Assembly (NCBI RefSeq): GCF_900111805.1
Contig: NZ_FOJN01000002.1
Span: 186,001 to 250,000, forward strand
Direction: 5' to 3'
Length of the DNA stretch: 64,000 bases
Source: Rhodococcoides kroppenstedtii
Lineage (GTDB): Bacteria > Actinomycetota > Actinomycetes > Mycobacteriales > Mycobacteriaceae
Both the position numbers and the translations under genes were made by a program. Positions within the stretch are counted from its first letter, which is position 1; each line of letters opens with the position of its first letter. Positions 25,020-33,388 of the stretch are shown piece by piece. Below the pieces are notes generated by a model, which saw only the letters and a list, made by a program, of their open reading frames with translations, made no database searches and was not told the origin of the DNA.

Positions 25020-27023
25020 TCAGGCCGTGAGGTCGTAGACCTGCACCCCGTCGACCGTCTGCGCGGTGAAGATGGACTCCACCCACGCCGCGATCTCGGC
25101 GGCGGGGCCGGAGCTCCGGCCGCCCTGGCCGCCCGCGAGGAAGAAGTGGATCCGCCCCTCGGCGACGTACTGCTGGAACTGCTCGAGCGTCGGCGACGGA
25201 TCGCTGCCGTTGAACCCGCCGATGGGCATTACCGGATCCTGCGTCGCCAGTTGGTAACCCGAGGCGGCGTTGGATCCGACGGTGGCGGCTACCCAGGTGT
25301 ATTGCTCGGAGTCCTGCTCGAGCATCGCGGTCAGCTCGGCGCCGGGGGTGCTGCCGTTCAGCAGTCCGCCCGGGCCGCCGCCTCCGGGAGCACCGTCGGC
25401 CTGCACACCGGGCGGCGGGCCGCCGGCGGGACCGCCTGCGGGGACGCCCCCGGTCGGAGCCCCGGGGACCGTTCCCGCGGCCCGCCCGTCTCCCTGCCCA
25501 CGCCCGTCTCCCTGCCCACGCCCGTCGCCCGGGCCGCCGAAGCCGCCGCGGCCACCCTCGACGGCCGGGCCGGCGGAGACGATCGAGCCGGTGTGCGGAG
25601 TCGCGATGGTGTGTGCGGCGTAGGCCGTGGGACCGGCCAGCCCGGCGATCAGCGCGGCCGCCACCGTGGCGGCGGCGAGGCGACCGCGGGTGAGCCGGGG
25701 CACGACCAGGCCCACCACCGCCACCGCACCGGCGACGACCACGACGATTCTCAGCCACGGAACGAAATCAGCGCTGCGCGACAACAGAATCCACGCGGTC
25801 ACGACGGTCGCGATCACCGCCGCGGCGAGCACGAGTCGCGACGCGATGCGGTCCCGTCGACGCCAGATCACGACAGCCCCGGTGCCCACCAGGGCCGCGA
25901 CGGCGGGAGCGAGCGCCACGGTGTAGTACGCGTGGAAGATCCCGGCCATGAAGCTGAACGTCAGGCCGGTCACCACCAGCCAGAGACCCCACAGCACCAG
26001 TCCGGCGCGCAACCCGTCCGTGCGGGGCGCCCGGCCGCGGCCGACCAGTGCGGCGAGTCCGAGGATCAGCGCGGCCGGAATCAGCCAGGCGATCTGACCG
26101 CCCTGAGCCGCCTCGAACAGGCGGAGAATGCCCGTCTCGCCCCACTGGCCGCCGCGCCCACCGCCACCGCCGGGAACGACGGAGCCGGTCTCCTCACCGT
26201 TCAGACGGCCCAGACCGTTGTATCCGAGCGTGAGCTCGAGAATCGAATTGTTCTGCGACCCACCGATCCACGGCCTCGACGAGGCGGGCCAGAGCTCGAC
26301 GACGGCGATCCACCACCCGGCGGTGACGACGGCGGCACCGAGCGCGGCGACCAGCTGCCCGAGGCGGCGGGGCAGCGAGACCGGACCGGCGAGGACGTAG
26401 GTGAGCGCGATGGGCGGCACCACCAGCATGACCTGCAGCTGCTTGGTCAGGAACCCGGCGCCCACCGCGACGCCGGCCACGACGAGCCAACGGGTGCGAC
26501 CGTCGTCCACGGCGCGCAGCGCAGCCCACACCGCGACGATCATGAGCAACACCAGCAGAGCGTCGGGGTTGTCGAACCGGAACATCAGCGCCGCGACGGG
26601 TGTCAGTGCGAGGGTGAGTCCGGCGAGCAGTCCGGCGGCCGGGCCCGCGTGGCGGCGCACCGTGCGCCATAGCAATGCCACCGAGGCCGCCCCGATGATC
26701 ACCTGCGGTGCGAGCACCGACCAGGAGTTCAGGCCGAACAGGCGCACAGACAATCCCATGACCCACAAAGACATCGGCGGTTTGTCCACCGTGATGGAGT
26801 TCGCGGCGTCCGAGGACCCGAAGAAGAAGGCCGTCCAGGACTGCGATCCCGCCTGCACGGCAGCGGCGTAGAAGGAGTTGCCCCATCCGCTCGCCGAGAG
26901 GTTCACCAGGTAGGCGACGGCGGTGCCGACGATCAGCGCGATCGCGGCGGGCGTCTCCCAGTGCGGTGCCCGGCGAAAGGGTGCGGGGGTGGGGGCGGGC
27001 CGAGAGGGCAGCAGGGTGGTCAT
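25020..27023 (-). CDS. Membrane glycosyltransferase (ArnT/YkcB-like, GT39 superfamily)
   Basis: A 667-residue polytopic membrane protein. The first extracytoplasmic loop has NSFYAAAVQAGSQSW and DKPPMSLWV, the Asp-containing motif expected for polyprenyl-phosphate-dependent glycosyltransferases. About ten to twelve hydrophobic helices run to residue 470, then a Gly/Pro-rich linker with GDGRGQ repeats. A conserved C-terminal extracytoplasmic domain follows (MPIGGFNGSDPSPTLEQF). This is the YkcB-type architecture. It should transfer a sugar from a lipid carrier to a cell-envelope acceptor. Its ATG overlaps the GT2 gene stop (ATGA), matching the bacterial pairing of a YkcC-type sugar-lipid synthase with a YkcB-type transferase. 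Confidence 0.85.
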   Translation of the reverse strand: MTTLLPSRPAPTPAPFRRAPHWETPAAIALIVGTAVAYLVNLSASGWGNSFYAAAVQAGSQSWTAFFFGSSDAANSITVDKPPMSLWVMGLSVRLFGLNSWSVLAPQVIIGAASVALLWRTVRRHAGPAAGLLAGLTLALTPVAALMFRFDNPDALLVLLMIVAVWAALRAVDDGRTRWLVVAGVAVGAGFLTKQLQVMLVVPPIALTYVLAGPVSLPRRLGQLVAALGAAVVTAGWWIAVVELWPASSRPWIGGSQNNSILELTLGYNGLGRLNGEETGSVVPGGGGGRGGQWGETGILRLFEAAQGGQIAWLIPAALILGLAALVGRGRAPRTDGLRAGLVLWGLWLVVTGLTFSFMAGIFHAYYTVALAPAVAALVGTGAVVIWRRRDRIASRLVLAAAVIATVVTAWILLSRSADFVPWLRIVVVVAGAVAVVGLVVPRLTRGRLAAATVAAALIAGLAGPTAYAAHTIATPHTGSIVSAGPAVEGGRGGFGGPGDGRGQGDGRGQGDGRAAGTVPGAPTGGVPAGGPAGGPPPGVQADGAPGGGGPGGLLNGSTPGAELTAMLEQDSEQYTWVAATVGSNAASGYQLATQDPVMPIGGFNGSDPSPTLEQFQQYVAEGRIHFFLAGGQGGRSSGPAAEIAAWVESIFTAQTVDGVQVYDLTA
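25485..25520 (-). repeat. Two tandem 18-bp repeats encoding GDGRGQ
   Basis: CCCGTCTCCCTGCCCACG occurs twice head to tail, with a partial third copy after. It encodes repeated GDGRGQ in the Gly-rich linker of the glycosyltransferase. Likely a slippage-prone, length-variable linker. Confidence 0.8.
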
Positions 27024-28276
27024 CGAACGAGGTCCTTTCCGGACGGACGAGTGGCGGGGGAGCGGAACACCCGGCGAAGGGCGACGAATCGGATGACGGT
27101 GGCGACGGCGTTGGCCAGGACCAGGACCGTCAGTTCGAGGTGCTTCGACGCGTCCGGGCTCCAGCGGTGCAGCAGCAGAAGGGATCCCGCGGTCACCGCC
27201 CAGCCGAGCGCGAAGATCGCCAGGCCCTGCAGGTGGTGACCGACGGCACCCGCTGCCCCGCGGACCCCGAAGGTGACGGCGCGGTTGGCCGCGGTGTTGA
27301 GGACGGCCGTCACCGCGAGGGCGAGGAGGTTGCTCACCTGGGCTCCGAGCACGGGGTGGAGCAGTAGGTAGAGCACGGCGTACGCGATCGTGCTGAGCAC
27401 CCCGATCGCGGCGAAGCGCACCAGTTGGCCGACCATGCCCACCGGCACCCCCTCGACCAGTGGCTCCCGCCCGACGCTCCGGCGCAGATCGCCGAGCGGC
27501 AACGCGCCCGTCGCCAGCGCGCGGCCGACGCGCCAGCATCCCTTCAGATCGGCGACCGCGGTGGCGACGATGTCGACGGTCGAATCCGGATCGTCGACCC
27601 AGTCGACCGGGACCTCGTGGATGCGCAGGCCGGCTCGCTCGGCCAGAACCAGCAGTTCCGTATCGAAGAACCAGCCGGTGTCCTGCACCAGCGGCAGGAG
27701 TTCCCGAGCGACATCGGTGCGCATCGCCTTGAAGCCGCACTGAGCGTCCGAGAACCGGACGCGCAGCGACGTCCGCAGGATGAGGTTGTAACCGCGAGAG
27801 ACGATCTCCCGCTTGGGACCTCGGACGACCCGTGACTGTGGGGCGAGCCGTGACCCGATGGCGACGTCGGAGTGTCCCGACGCCAGCGGGGCCAGGAGAG
27901 GGAGCAACGCGCGCAGGTCCGTCGAGAGGTCGACGTCCATGTACGCGACGATCGTGGCCGACGACGCCCGCCAGACCGCGTCGAGAGCGCGTCCTCGGCC
28001 CTTGAGGTCGAGTCGGACGACCTCCACGCGGTCCAGCTCGGCGGCGAGGGCCGCGGCGACGACGGGCGTGTCGTCGGTGCTGGCGTTGTCCGCGACGACG
28101 ATGCGGGTGCGGTAGGGCACGTGGTCGCCCAGGTGCCGGTCCAGACGCCGGATGCTCTCCTCGAGGACGTCGGCCTCGTTGTACACGGGGACGACGATGT
28201 CGACGGTGACGGCCGTGGCCGGGGGTCCGTCCGGGTGCCTCGCGAGCCGGCCGGTAGCGACGTGATCGGTGGTCAT
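27020..28276 (-). CDS. GT2 family glycosyltransferase with C-terminal GtrA domain
   Basis: A 418-residue fusion. A DPM1-like GT-A domain (about residues 20-265) has VDIVVPVYNEADVLEESI, YMDVDLSTDL (the DxD region) and QCGFKAMR. A GtrA-like four-helix membrane domain (about 290-405) follows. The GT2 part would load a sugar onto undecaprenyl/decaprenyl phosphate and the GtrA part help flip it. It overlaps the GT39 gene and is transcribed away from the two-component system across a 156-bp spacer holding a phased palindrome array. Close in design to YkcC/YkoT with a GtrA fusion. Confidence 0.87.
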   Translation of the reverse strand: MTTDHVATGRLARHPDGPPATAVTVDIVVPVYNEADVLEESIRRLDRHLGDHVPYRTRIVVADNASTDDTPVVAAALAAELDRVEVVRLDLKGRGRALDAVWRASSATIVAYMDVDLSTDLRALLPLLAPLASGHSDVAIGSRLAPQSRVVRGPKREIVSRGYNLILRTSLRVRFSDAQCGFKAMRTDVARELLPLVQDTGWFFDTELLVLAERAGLRIHEVPVDWVDDPDSTVDIVATAVADLKGCWRVGRALATGALPLGDLRRSVGREPLVEGVPVGMVGQLVRFAAIGVLSTIAYAVLYLLLHPVLGAQVSNLLALAVTAVLNTAANRAVTFGVRGAAGAVGHHLQGLAIFALGWAVTAGSLLLLHRWSPDASKHLELTVLVLANAVATVIRFVALRRVFRSPATRPSGKDLVR

Positions 28277-28299
28277 GTGATCCGACGATGGTGGGGCTG

Positions 28300-28399
28300 C
28301 CCGGGTCGGGCCCGGGTGCTCCCCGGGAGTCACCCGGGAGTTCTCCTGGCCGGAACCGGCCGCGATCGGCTCCCGGGAAGTTCCCGGGTTCGTCCCGGG
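28300..28399. repeat. Helically phased CCCGGG array in the divergent regulatory spacer
   Basis: Seven perfect CCCGGG palindromes begin at 28300, 28311, 28322 and 28333, then at 28372, 28383 and 28394. Steps are exactly 11 bp within each group, and the groups are 39 bp apart (about 3.5 steps). Degenerate copies (TCCTGG at 28344, ACCGGC at 28355) continue the first phase. OmpR/PhoB-type regulators bind direct repeats about 11 bp apart, so this is a likely operator array for the response regulator at 28433 acting on itself and on the divergent glycosyltransferase operon. Confidence 0.7.
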
Positions 28400-28432
28400 A
28401 AACACACGGAGTCGAGGTCGATCCTGGGCGTC

Positions 28433-29167
28433 ATGAGCGAGAATGCCGTGGTGACGATCGATCGAGCTGCCGGCGCCCCCGAGGCGACGGTCCTGGTGGT
28501 CGACGACGAGCCGACCATCGTGGAGTTGCTCGCTGTCAGTCTGAAGTTCCAGGGCTTCGAGGTGCACACGGCCCGCAGCGGTCCGGCGGCGATCGACGTG
28601 GCGCGCAGCCTGCGCCCGGACGCCCTGATTCTCGACGTCATGATGCCGGACATGGATGGGTTCGGGCTGCTGCGGCGACTCCGGGCCGACGGCATCGACG
28701 CGCCGGTGCTGTTCCTCACCGCGCGGGATGCGGTGGAGGACAAGGTCACCGGGCTGACGATGGGGGCCGACGACTACGTCACCAAGCCGTTCAGCCTCGA
28801 GGAGCTCGTGGCGCGGCTCCGGGTGATTCTCCGTCGTCGTTCTCCGGGGACCGAACCGCAGCCGTCCCGGCTCACGTTTGCCGACATCGAGCTCGACGAC
28901 GACACGCGGGAGGTGTGGAAGGCCGGGGAGCCGGTTTCCCTGTCGCCCACCGAGTTCACCCTGCTGCGGTACTTCATGGTCAACGCCGGAACGGTGCTCT
29001 CGAAGCCGCGCATCCTCGATCACGTGTGGCACTACGACTTCGGCGGCGAGGTCGGTGTGGTCGAGTCGTACGTGTCCTACCTGCGGCGCAAGATCGACAC
29101 CACCGAACCGCGCCTGCTGCACACACTCCGCGGGGTGGGGTACGTGATGCGGATGCCGCGGCGGTGA
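28433..29167 (+). CDS. OmpR/PhoB-family response regulator
   Basis: A 244-residue response regulator. The receiver domain has Asp pair DDE (24-26), phospho-acceptor Asp68 in LILDVMMPD, Thr96 and Lys118 in YVTKPF. A winged-helix trans_reg_C DNA-binding domain fills about 145-243 (SLSPTEFTLLRYFM, VESYVSYLRRKID, LRGVGYVMR). ATG at 28433 has only a distant GAGG. Its stop overlaps the kinase start (GTGA), a coupled pair. The phased CCCGGG array upstream is the likely binding site. The pairing with YkcB/YkcC-type genes recalls ykoGH-ykoST of Bacillus. Confidence 0.94.
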   Translation: MSENAVVTIDRAAGAPEATVLVVDDEPTIVELLAVSLKFQGFEVHTARSGPAAIDVARSLRPDALILDVMMPDMDGFGLLRRLRADGIDAPVLFLTARDAVEDKVTGLTMGADDYVTKPFSLEELVARLRVILRRRSPGTEPQPSRLTFADIELDDDTREVWKAGEPVSLSPTEFTLLRYFMVNAGTVLSKPRILDHVWHYDFGGEVGVVESYVSYLRRKIDTTEPRLLHTLRGVGYVMRMPRR

Positions 29168-30597
29168 GGGGCCCCGGATCCGTCCCGCTGCGGGTCACCC
29201 TGGTCGCGGCGTTGCTGCTTTTGGTCGCGGTGGGTCTCGCGGCCTCCGGACTCGCGGTGACCACCGCATTGCAGAACACCCTGCTGGCCCGCGTGGACAC
29301 GCAACTCGAGGAGGCCGCGTCCGGGTGGGCACGCCCGCGCGAGGACCGCCCACCCCCGCCGTCGGGTGACATCGGGCCGGGTCGCCCGCCGACGTCGTTC
29401 TACGTCCGGTCCGTCACCGCCGACGGCACCGTGCGCACGTCGATCAACGACAACTCCTCGCCGGGACCGGATCTCACCGCGGCCGGGTCCCCCACCCCGG
29501 TGACGGTGGGATCGGCGGGCGGTGGCGACGAGCAGTGGCGCGTGGTCACCGTCTCGAACCAGGACGGGTCGACCACCGTCGGCGTGTCCCTGGCGGAGAA
29601 CGCCGCGATCGTCGGACGCCTGGTCGTGTTGGAGGTCTCGATCGGCGCCGGCGTCCTGGTCGTGCTGGGCGTCGTGGCCTGGTGGGTGGTGCGACGCAGC
29701 CTGCGTCCGCTGCGGGAGGTGGAGGCCACGGCGGAGGCGATCGCCGCGGGAGACCTGCATCGCCGTGTTCCCGAACGGGATCCGCGCACCGAGGTCGGTC
29801 GGTTGTCGGCCGCGCTCAACGGCATGCTGGCGCAGATCCAGCAGGCTGTCGCCGAGTCCGCGGCCTCGGAACGCACGGCGCGGGAATCCGAGGATCGGAT
29901 GCGACGGTTCGTCGCCGACGCGTCGCACGAACTCCGGACCCCACTGACCACCATCCGCGGGTTCGCCGAGTTGTATCGGCAGGGCGCGACCACCGACGTC
30001 GAGCTGATCATGACCAGGATCGGCGGCGAGGCGGCACGGATGGGGATGCTGGTGGAGGACCTCGTGATGCTCGCGCGTCTGGACGCGGAACGTCCTGTCG
30101 CCAGCGCACCCGTCGACCTGTTGCAGATCGCGGCCGACTCCGTCCACGACGCCGCCGCCTCGGCCCCCGACCGGACCGTGAACCTGGAGGTGCTGCCGAA
30201 CAGCGGTGTCCCGGAGGTTCTCGGGGACGACGCGCGGCTGCGCCAGGTGCTGGGCAATCTGGTGAGCAACGCGCTGCGTCACACGCCGCCCTCAGCGGTG
30301 GTCACGGTGGCCGTGGGGACGGTGGGGGAGTCGGCGATTCTCCAGGTGCGCGACACCGGGCCGGGACTGTCCGACGAGGACGCGACACGCGTCTTCGAGC
30401 GCTTCTACCGAGCCGACCGCTCACGCACGCGCGAGAGCGGCGGCAGCGGGCTCGGACTGTCCATCGTGGCGGCTCTCGTCGCCGCACACGAGGGTCGCGT
30501 CACGGTCGACTCGGCGCTCGGTCGGGGGGCGACCTTCACCGTCGAACTTCCTCTGCTGCAGCGTGAGTCGACGACGGGGTTGCGGACGGAGGTCTGA
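29164..30597 (+). CDS. Sensor histidine kinase (HAMP-HisKA-HATPase)
   Basis: A 477-residue membrane kinase. One helix (about 11-33) leads to an extracytoplasmic sensor region of about 120 residues rich in Pro, Gly and Asp; a second helix follows (about 153-175), then HAMP (176-230). HisKA has phospho-His255 in DASHELRTPL. The HATPase domain has the N box NLVSNALRH, G1 DTGPGL and G2 GGSGLGLSIV. The GTG at 29164 overlaps the response-regulator stop. It probably senses an envelope signal; the ligand is unknown. Confidence 0.93.
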   Translation: MRGPGSVPLRVTLVAALLLLVAVGLAASGLAVTTALQNTLLARVDTQLEEAASGWARPREDRPPPPSGDIGPGRPPTSFYVRSVTADGTVRTSINDNSSPGPDLTAAGSPTPVTVGSAGGGDEQWRVVTVSNQDGSTTVGVSLAENAAIVGRLVVLEVSIGAGVLVVLGVVAWWVVRRSLRPLREVEATAEAIAAGDLHRRVPERDPRTEVGRLSAALNGMLAQIQQAVAESAASERTARESEDRMRRFVADASHELRTPLTTIRGFAELYRQGATTDVELIMTRIGGEAARMGMLVEDLVMLARLDAERPVASAPVDLLQIAADSVHDAAASAPDRTVNLEVLPNSGVPEVLGDDARLRQVLGNLVSNALRHTPPSAVVTVAVGTVGESAILQVRDTGPGLSDEDATRVFERFYRADRSRTRESGGSGLGLSIVAALVAAHEGRVTVDSALGRGATFTVELPLLQRESTTGLRTEV

Positions 30598-30880
30598 CCG
30601 TCGCGGCCACTCGGCGAAGGTTTTCCGCCGTCAGTTCGCGATCACCGCCGAAGACGAAGCGGTCCGGTCGAACGAGCAGCCCGCGCACCCGCGCGCGACG
30701 CATCCGGCGTTCGAGCACACCCTCGCTGTCGATCCACTGACCCGGCGGGACGCGGTGCGAGGCGAGCGCATGCGCCGACACCAGACGTATCTCGGGCACC
30801 CCGGCGTCGGCGAGAGCGGTCGGGATGGGTGAGTCGGCGAACCCCAGCCAGGCCCACGAGGAACCGTTCGACCTCGAGGA
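30536..30880 (-). pseudogene. C-terminal remnant of a flavin-dependent monooxygenase
   Basis: The minus strand between the kinase and TetR genes has one uninterrupted reading frame of about 95 residues with the C-terminal features of class A FAD hydroxylases (MhpA/PheA-type): FADSPIPTAL, VSAHALASHRVPPGQW, RVRGLLVRPDRFVFGG and ELTAENLRRVAATV. There is no start codon context and no FAD-binding N-terminus: the region upstream is the TetR gene. The frame runs into the 3' end of the kinase gene. It looks like a deletion remnant of an oxygenase that once belonged with the TetR/MFS pair. The left boundary is approximate. Confidence 0.65.
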
Positions 30881-30884
30881 ATCG

Positions 30885-31562
30885 TCAGTGTTGGGATCGA
30901 GTGTCCGGCCCGGTCGACGTTCCGGGCCGGACCGTCGCGAGGGGCCGGGACGACAGGTCCCGAGCCTCGTCGTCGTCGAGACCGAACATGCGCAACAGGC
31001 CCAGTGCGCACGACGACGCCGTGGCGTCCGGATCGACGGACGGGTCCGACGCGAGAAGATGCAGACAGCCGAGGATCGCGCCCGCGGTGCAGGCGAGAGC
31101 GGTGTCGAGATCGCCGGGCAGGTCGAGGCGTCCACTCGCGCGGGCGGCCTCCAGACCGGCCGCGGCCCGAGGAGCGAGAGCGGTGTCGCGAGCGAGGAAC
31201 TCGAAGCCGAGCCGCCGGAGGATTTCCGAACCTCCGCGGTGCGTCGTGCGCAGGAGCAGGGTGGCTCGGACGCCGTTGGCGAACAACAGGGCCGGATCGG
31301 CCACATCCGCGTTGACCTGGTCGAAGGTGGCACCGAAGTCGTCGAGGGTGGACGCGACGGCGGCGTCGAACAGCGCGTGTTTGTCGGCGAAGTGCCCGTA
31401 CAGTGTCCCGACGCCCACGTCGGCCCGGGCGGCGAGTTGCTGCACGCTCGCGGCCGTGCCGACGTCGCTCGCCAGGTAGTCGCACGCTGCCGCGATCAGG
31501 CGTGCACGGGTGTCCTCCCGTCGACGACGGTGGCGATTGTCGCTCCGAGGGGAGGAGCTCAT
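30885..31562 (-). CDS. TetR-family transcriptional regulator
   Basis: A 225-residue repressor-type protein. An Arg-rich N-terminal tail is followed by the TetR helix-turn-helix (about 18-65: LIAAACDYLA, VQQLAARADVGVGTLYGHFADKHALFDA) and a helical ligand-binding domain. ATG at 31562 overlaps the MFS stop (ATGA), so it is co-transcribed downstream of the exporter it probably controls. Its 3' end borders the monooxygenase remnant, and the C-terminal tail after residue 200 (Pro/Thr/Ser-rich) could have been altered by that rearrangement. Confidence 0.88.
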   Translation of the reverse strand: MSSSPRSDNRHRRRREDTRARLIAAACDYLASDVGTAASVQQLAARADVGVGTLYGHFADKHALFDAAVASTLDDFGATFDQVNADVADPALLFANGVRATLLLRTTHRGGSEILRRLGFEFLARDTALAPRAAAGLEAARASGRLDLPGDLDTALACTAGAILGCLHLLASDPSVDPDATASSCALGLLRMFGLDDDEARDLSSRPLATVRPGTSTGPDTRSQH

Positions 31563-32734
31563 GCCGGTCTCGATCGGAACAGGGCGCTCCACGTGGACAC
31601 CGCGGCACCTGCGAGCAACCCCCCGGTCAACACGAACACCGCACCGGCGCCCGCGGATCCGGCGATGGCGCCCGCCGCCAGCGGAATCACCACCTGCCCC
31701 AGCCGATTGCCGGTCAACCGGAGCGACAGGGCGGAGGCGCGGTTGGACGGGTTCACCAGCCCGGCCACCCACGTCATGGTCAACGGTTGCGCCAGTCCCC
31801 AGAAGAACCCGGCGATCGACACCAGGATGCCGACCACCCACGGGTGGGGGAGCACGGGCACCAGAACCATCGGCAGCGCCGAGCACAGACTTCCCGACAC
31901 CAGGAGCCAGTTCCGCGGCGCCACCGCGAGCAGTCGGGTGAGCAGGGTGCGCGAGACGATCGCGGCGACCGACCGTGCGGTCAGGATGACCGTCACCACC
32001 AGCACGCTGTAGCCGTGGTGTTCACCGAACACCGGAAGGTACGCGATCATGAGGTCCATCGACGTCAGGATGATGAGGCTGGAGAACACCGCCGGCCGCA
32101 TGCCGCGCGTGGTGAGCATCGCGCGCGCCGACTGGGTCTCGTACTCGGTGCGCACCTGCCCGGAGTTCTGGCGGATGGTCAGCGAGGGTGCCGCCGTCAG
32201 AGCAGTCGCGGCGGCGGCGACGCCCAGCATGGCGATCAGCGCGCCGGTGGTGTCGACGTGCCCGACATCGCTGCGCGAGGCGAGAATGCCCACCACCGGA
32301 ATACCGATCGACTGACCCACCGAGATCCAGACCGTGAGACCGCCGAATCTGCGGTCGTAGTCCTCCGGCCGTGAGCGGACCGGGACGTAGCCCTGACTGG
32401 AGACCATCGTGAGGATGTGGCTGAAGCCCAGCAGGACGCAGCCGACCGCGAGAATAGGAATTGCCTCGCTGGCCATCACGATCGCCACGGCGACGAGGGA
32501 CAGTGCCGTTCCCACGCGGAGGATCGTGGCGGCGCGTCGACCGTCGACCGCGCGGCCGATGCGCATCGCGGCCACCAGGGGAACCAACGAATAGAGGGCG
32601 GTGAGCACACCGACCGTCACGCCGTCGCCCCCGAGTTCGAGGGCCTTGTAGGTGATCATCACGCGCACCGCGGCGTAGACGGCCTGGACGAGTGCCGTGG
32701 TGGCACACAGCATCACGAACCACGATCGCATCAT
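31559..32734 (-). CDS. MFS transporter
   Basis: A 391-residue major facilitator with about twelve hydrophobic helices. The RxGRxxDGRR-type loop ([15 protein letters not shown]) between helices 2 and 3 and [23 protein letters not shown] in the second half fit the family. Start chosen at the first of two adjacent ATGs (32734). Coupled to a TetR regulator, so a drug- or metabolite-efflux role is likely. The substrate is unknown, but the adjacent flavin-hydroxylase remnant hints at an aromatic compound. Confidence 0.85.
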   Translation of the reverse strand: MMRSWFVMLCATTALVQAVYAAVRVMITYKALELGGDGVTVGVLTALYSLVPLVAAMRIGRAVDGRRAATILRVGTALSLVAVAIVMASEAIPILAVGCVLLGFSHILTMVSSQGYVPVRSRPEDYDRRFGGLTVWISVGQSIGIPVVGILASRSDVGHVDTTGALIAMLGVAAAATALTAAPSLTIRQNSGQVRTEYETQSARAMLTTRGMRPAVFSSLIILTSMDLMIAYLPVFGEHHGYSVLVVTVILTARSVAAIVSRTLLTRLLAVAPRNWLLVSGSLCSALPMVLVPVLPHPWVVGILVSIAGFFWGLAQPLTMTWVAGLVNPSNRASALSLRLTGNRLGQVVIPLAAGAIAGSAGAGAVFVLTGGLLAGAAVSTWSALFRSRPA

Positions 32735-32770
32735 CGGAGACGAACCTACGCCGACAGACGCGCCCGGAAC

Positions 32771-32776
32771 TACACT
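32771..32776 (+). promoter_or_regulatory. Leaderless -10 of the DUF2200 gene (TACACT)
   Basis: TACACT fits TANNNT and ends six bases before the GTG at 32783, so the transcript should begin at or next to the start codon. No ribosome-binding site is present. Confidence 0.55.
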
Positions 32777-32782
32777 CTGCCC

Positions 32783-33124
32783 GTGCATCGCATCTTCACC
32801 ACCCCGGTCTCCTCGGTCTACCCGCACTACGTCGCCAAGGCGGAGCGCAAGGGGCGGACCAAGGACGAGGTCGACGAGATCCTGCGATGGCTCACGGGCT
32901 TCGACGACGCCGAACTGGCCCGTCACCTCGCTGAGGACACCACGTTCCTCGACTTCTTCGACGCGGCGCACCTCAACCCGAACGCACCGCTGATCACCGG
33001 GTCCGTGTGCGGGGTGCGCGTGGAGAACGTCGAGGACCCGCTCATGCAGAACATCCGCCGACTGGACAAGCTGGTCGACGAGCTGGCCAAGGGCCGTCCG
33101 ATGGAGAAAATTCTGCGGACTTGA
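32783..33124 (+). CDS. DUF2200 family protein
   Basis: A 113-residue soluble protein recognised as DUF2200 by its N-terminal [24 protein letters not shown], central WLTGF and [18 protein letters not shown], and the terminal [19 protein letters not shown]. The family has a YdhG-like small fold with no established biochemical role. It is divergent from the MFS gene and monocistronic. GTG start supported by the leaderless -10 box. Confidence 0.88.
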   Translation: MHRIFTTPVSSVYPHYVAKAERKGRTKDEVDEILRWLTGFDDAELARHLAEDTTFLDFFDAAHLNPNAPLITGSVCGVRVENVEDPLMQNIRRLDKLVDELAKGRPMEKILRT

Positions 33125-33153
33125 TTCGGCGGCACCGGGCGGCACCTGCCTGG

Positions 33154-33226
33154 ATGTACACGACTCGGCCCGATCGACGGAAACCCGCCGATCGGGCCGA
33201 CCTGTGTGCGCTGGGGCAGGTCGATC
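33154..33226 (+). repeat. Left copy of a 73-bp repeat flanking the Nit1 cluster
   Basis: This segment aligns without gaps to 40607-40679 at the far end of the cluster. About 50 of the first 72 positions are identical, with exact blocks GTGTGCGCT and GCAGGTCGATC separated by three bases in the right half. It sits upstream of the MSMEG_0572 gene and partly overlaps the hairpin. It could be an island boundary repeat, a duplicated regulatory element, or relics of a short coding sequence. Confidence 0.55.
33165..33200 (+). terminator. Hairpin after the DUF2200 gene
   Basis: TCGGCCCGATCG (33165-33176) and CGATCGGGCCGA (33189-33200) form a perfect 12-bp stem with a 12-nt loop, 40 bp after the DUF2200 stop. 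ACCTGCC (33144-33150) and GGCAGGT (33215-33221) can extend it as an outer stem. No T-tract. It could end the DUF2200 transcript or be part of the 5' leader of the Nit1 cluster. Confidence 0.6.
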
Positions 33227-33388
33227 CAAGGAGAGCCCCGCGTGTCGTCCGGGTTACGCGAGTGAGCACAACGAAACACGGTGGTGTTCCAGCGATGACC
33301 AACCGGACACGCGCCGAGCGTGTACTCGATGTCGAAGGCGCACCACAGGTTTCGGTCCAGCGCCTTCCACGACTCCGGGAGGCACGCC
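33227..33388 (+). promoter_or_regulatory. Leader region of the Nit1 cluster
   Basis: Together with 33125-33226 this is the 264-bp gene-free stretch before the MSMEG_0572 gene. No clear TANNNT -10 with a matching -35 was found close to the gene, which has a good GGGAGG ribosome-binding site at 33377-33382. A long structured leader is possible. Checked for guanidine (ykkC) riboswitch landmarks without a convincing match. Confidence 0.3.

Noticed and set aside
33125-33388. Guanidine (ykkC-type) or other riboswitch before the MSMEG_0572 gene
   Set aside because: An ACACGGTGG fragment and a stable hairpin caught attention, but the other conserved ykkC elements were not found; a covariance-model search would be needed.
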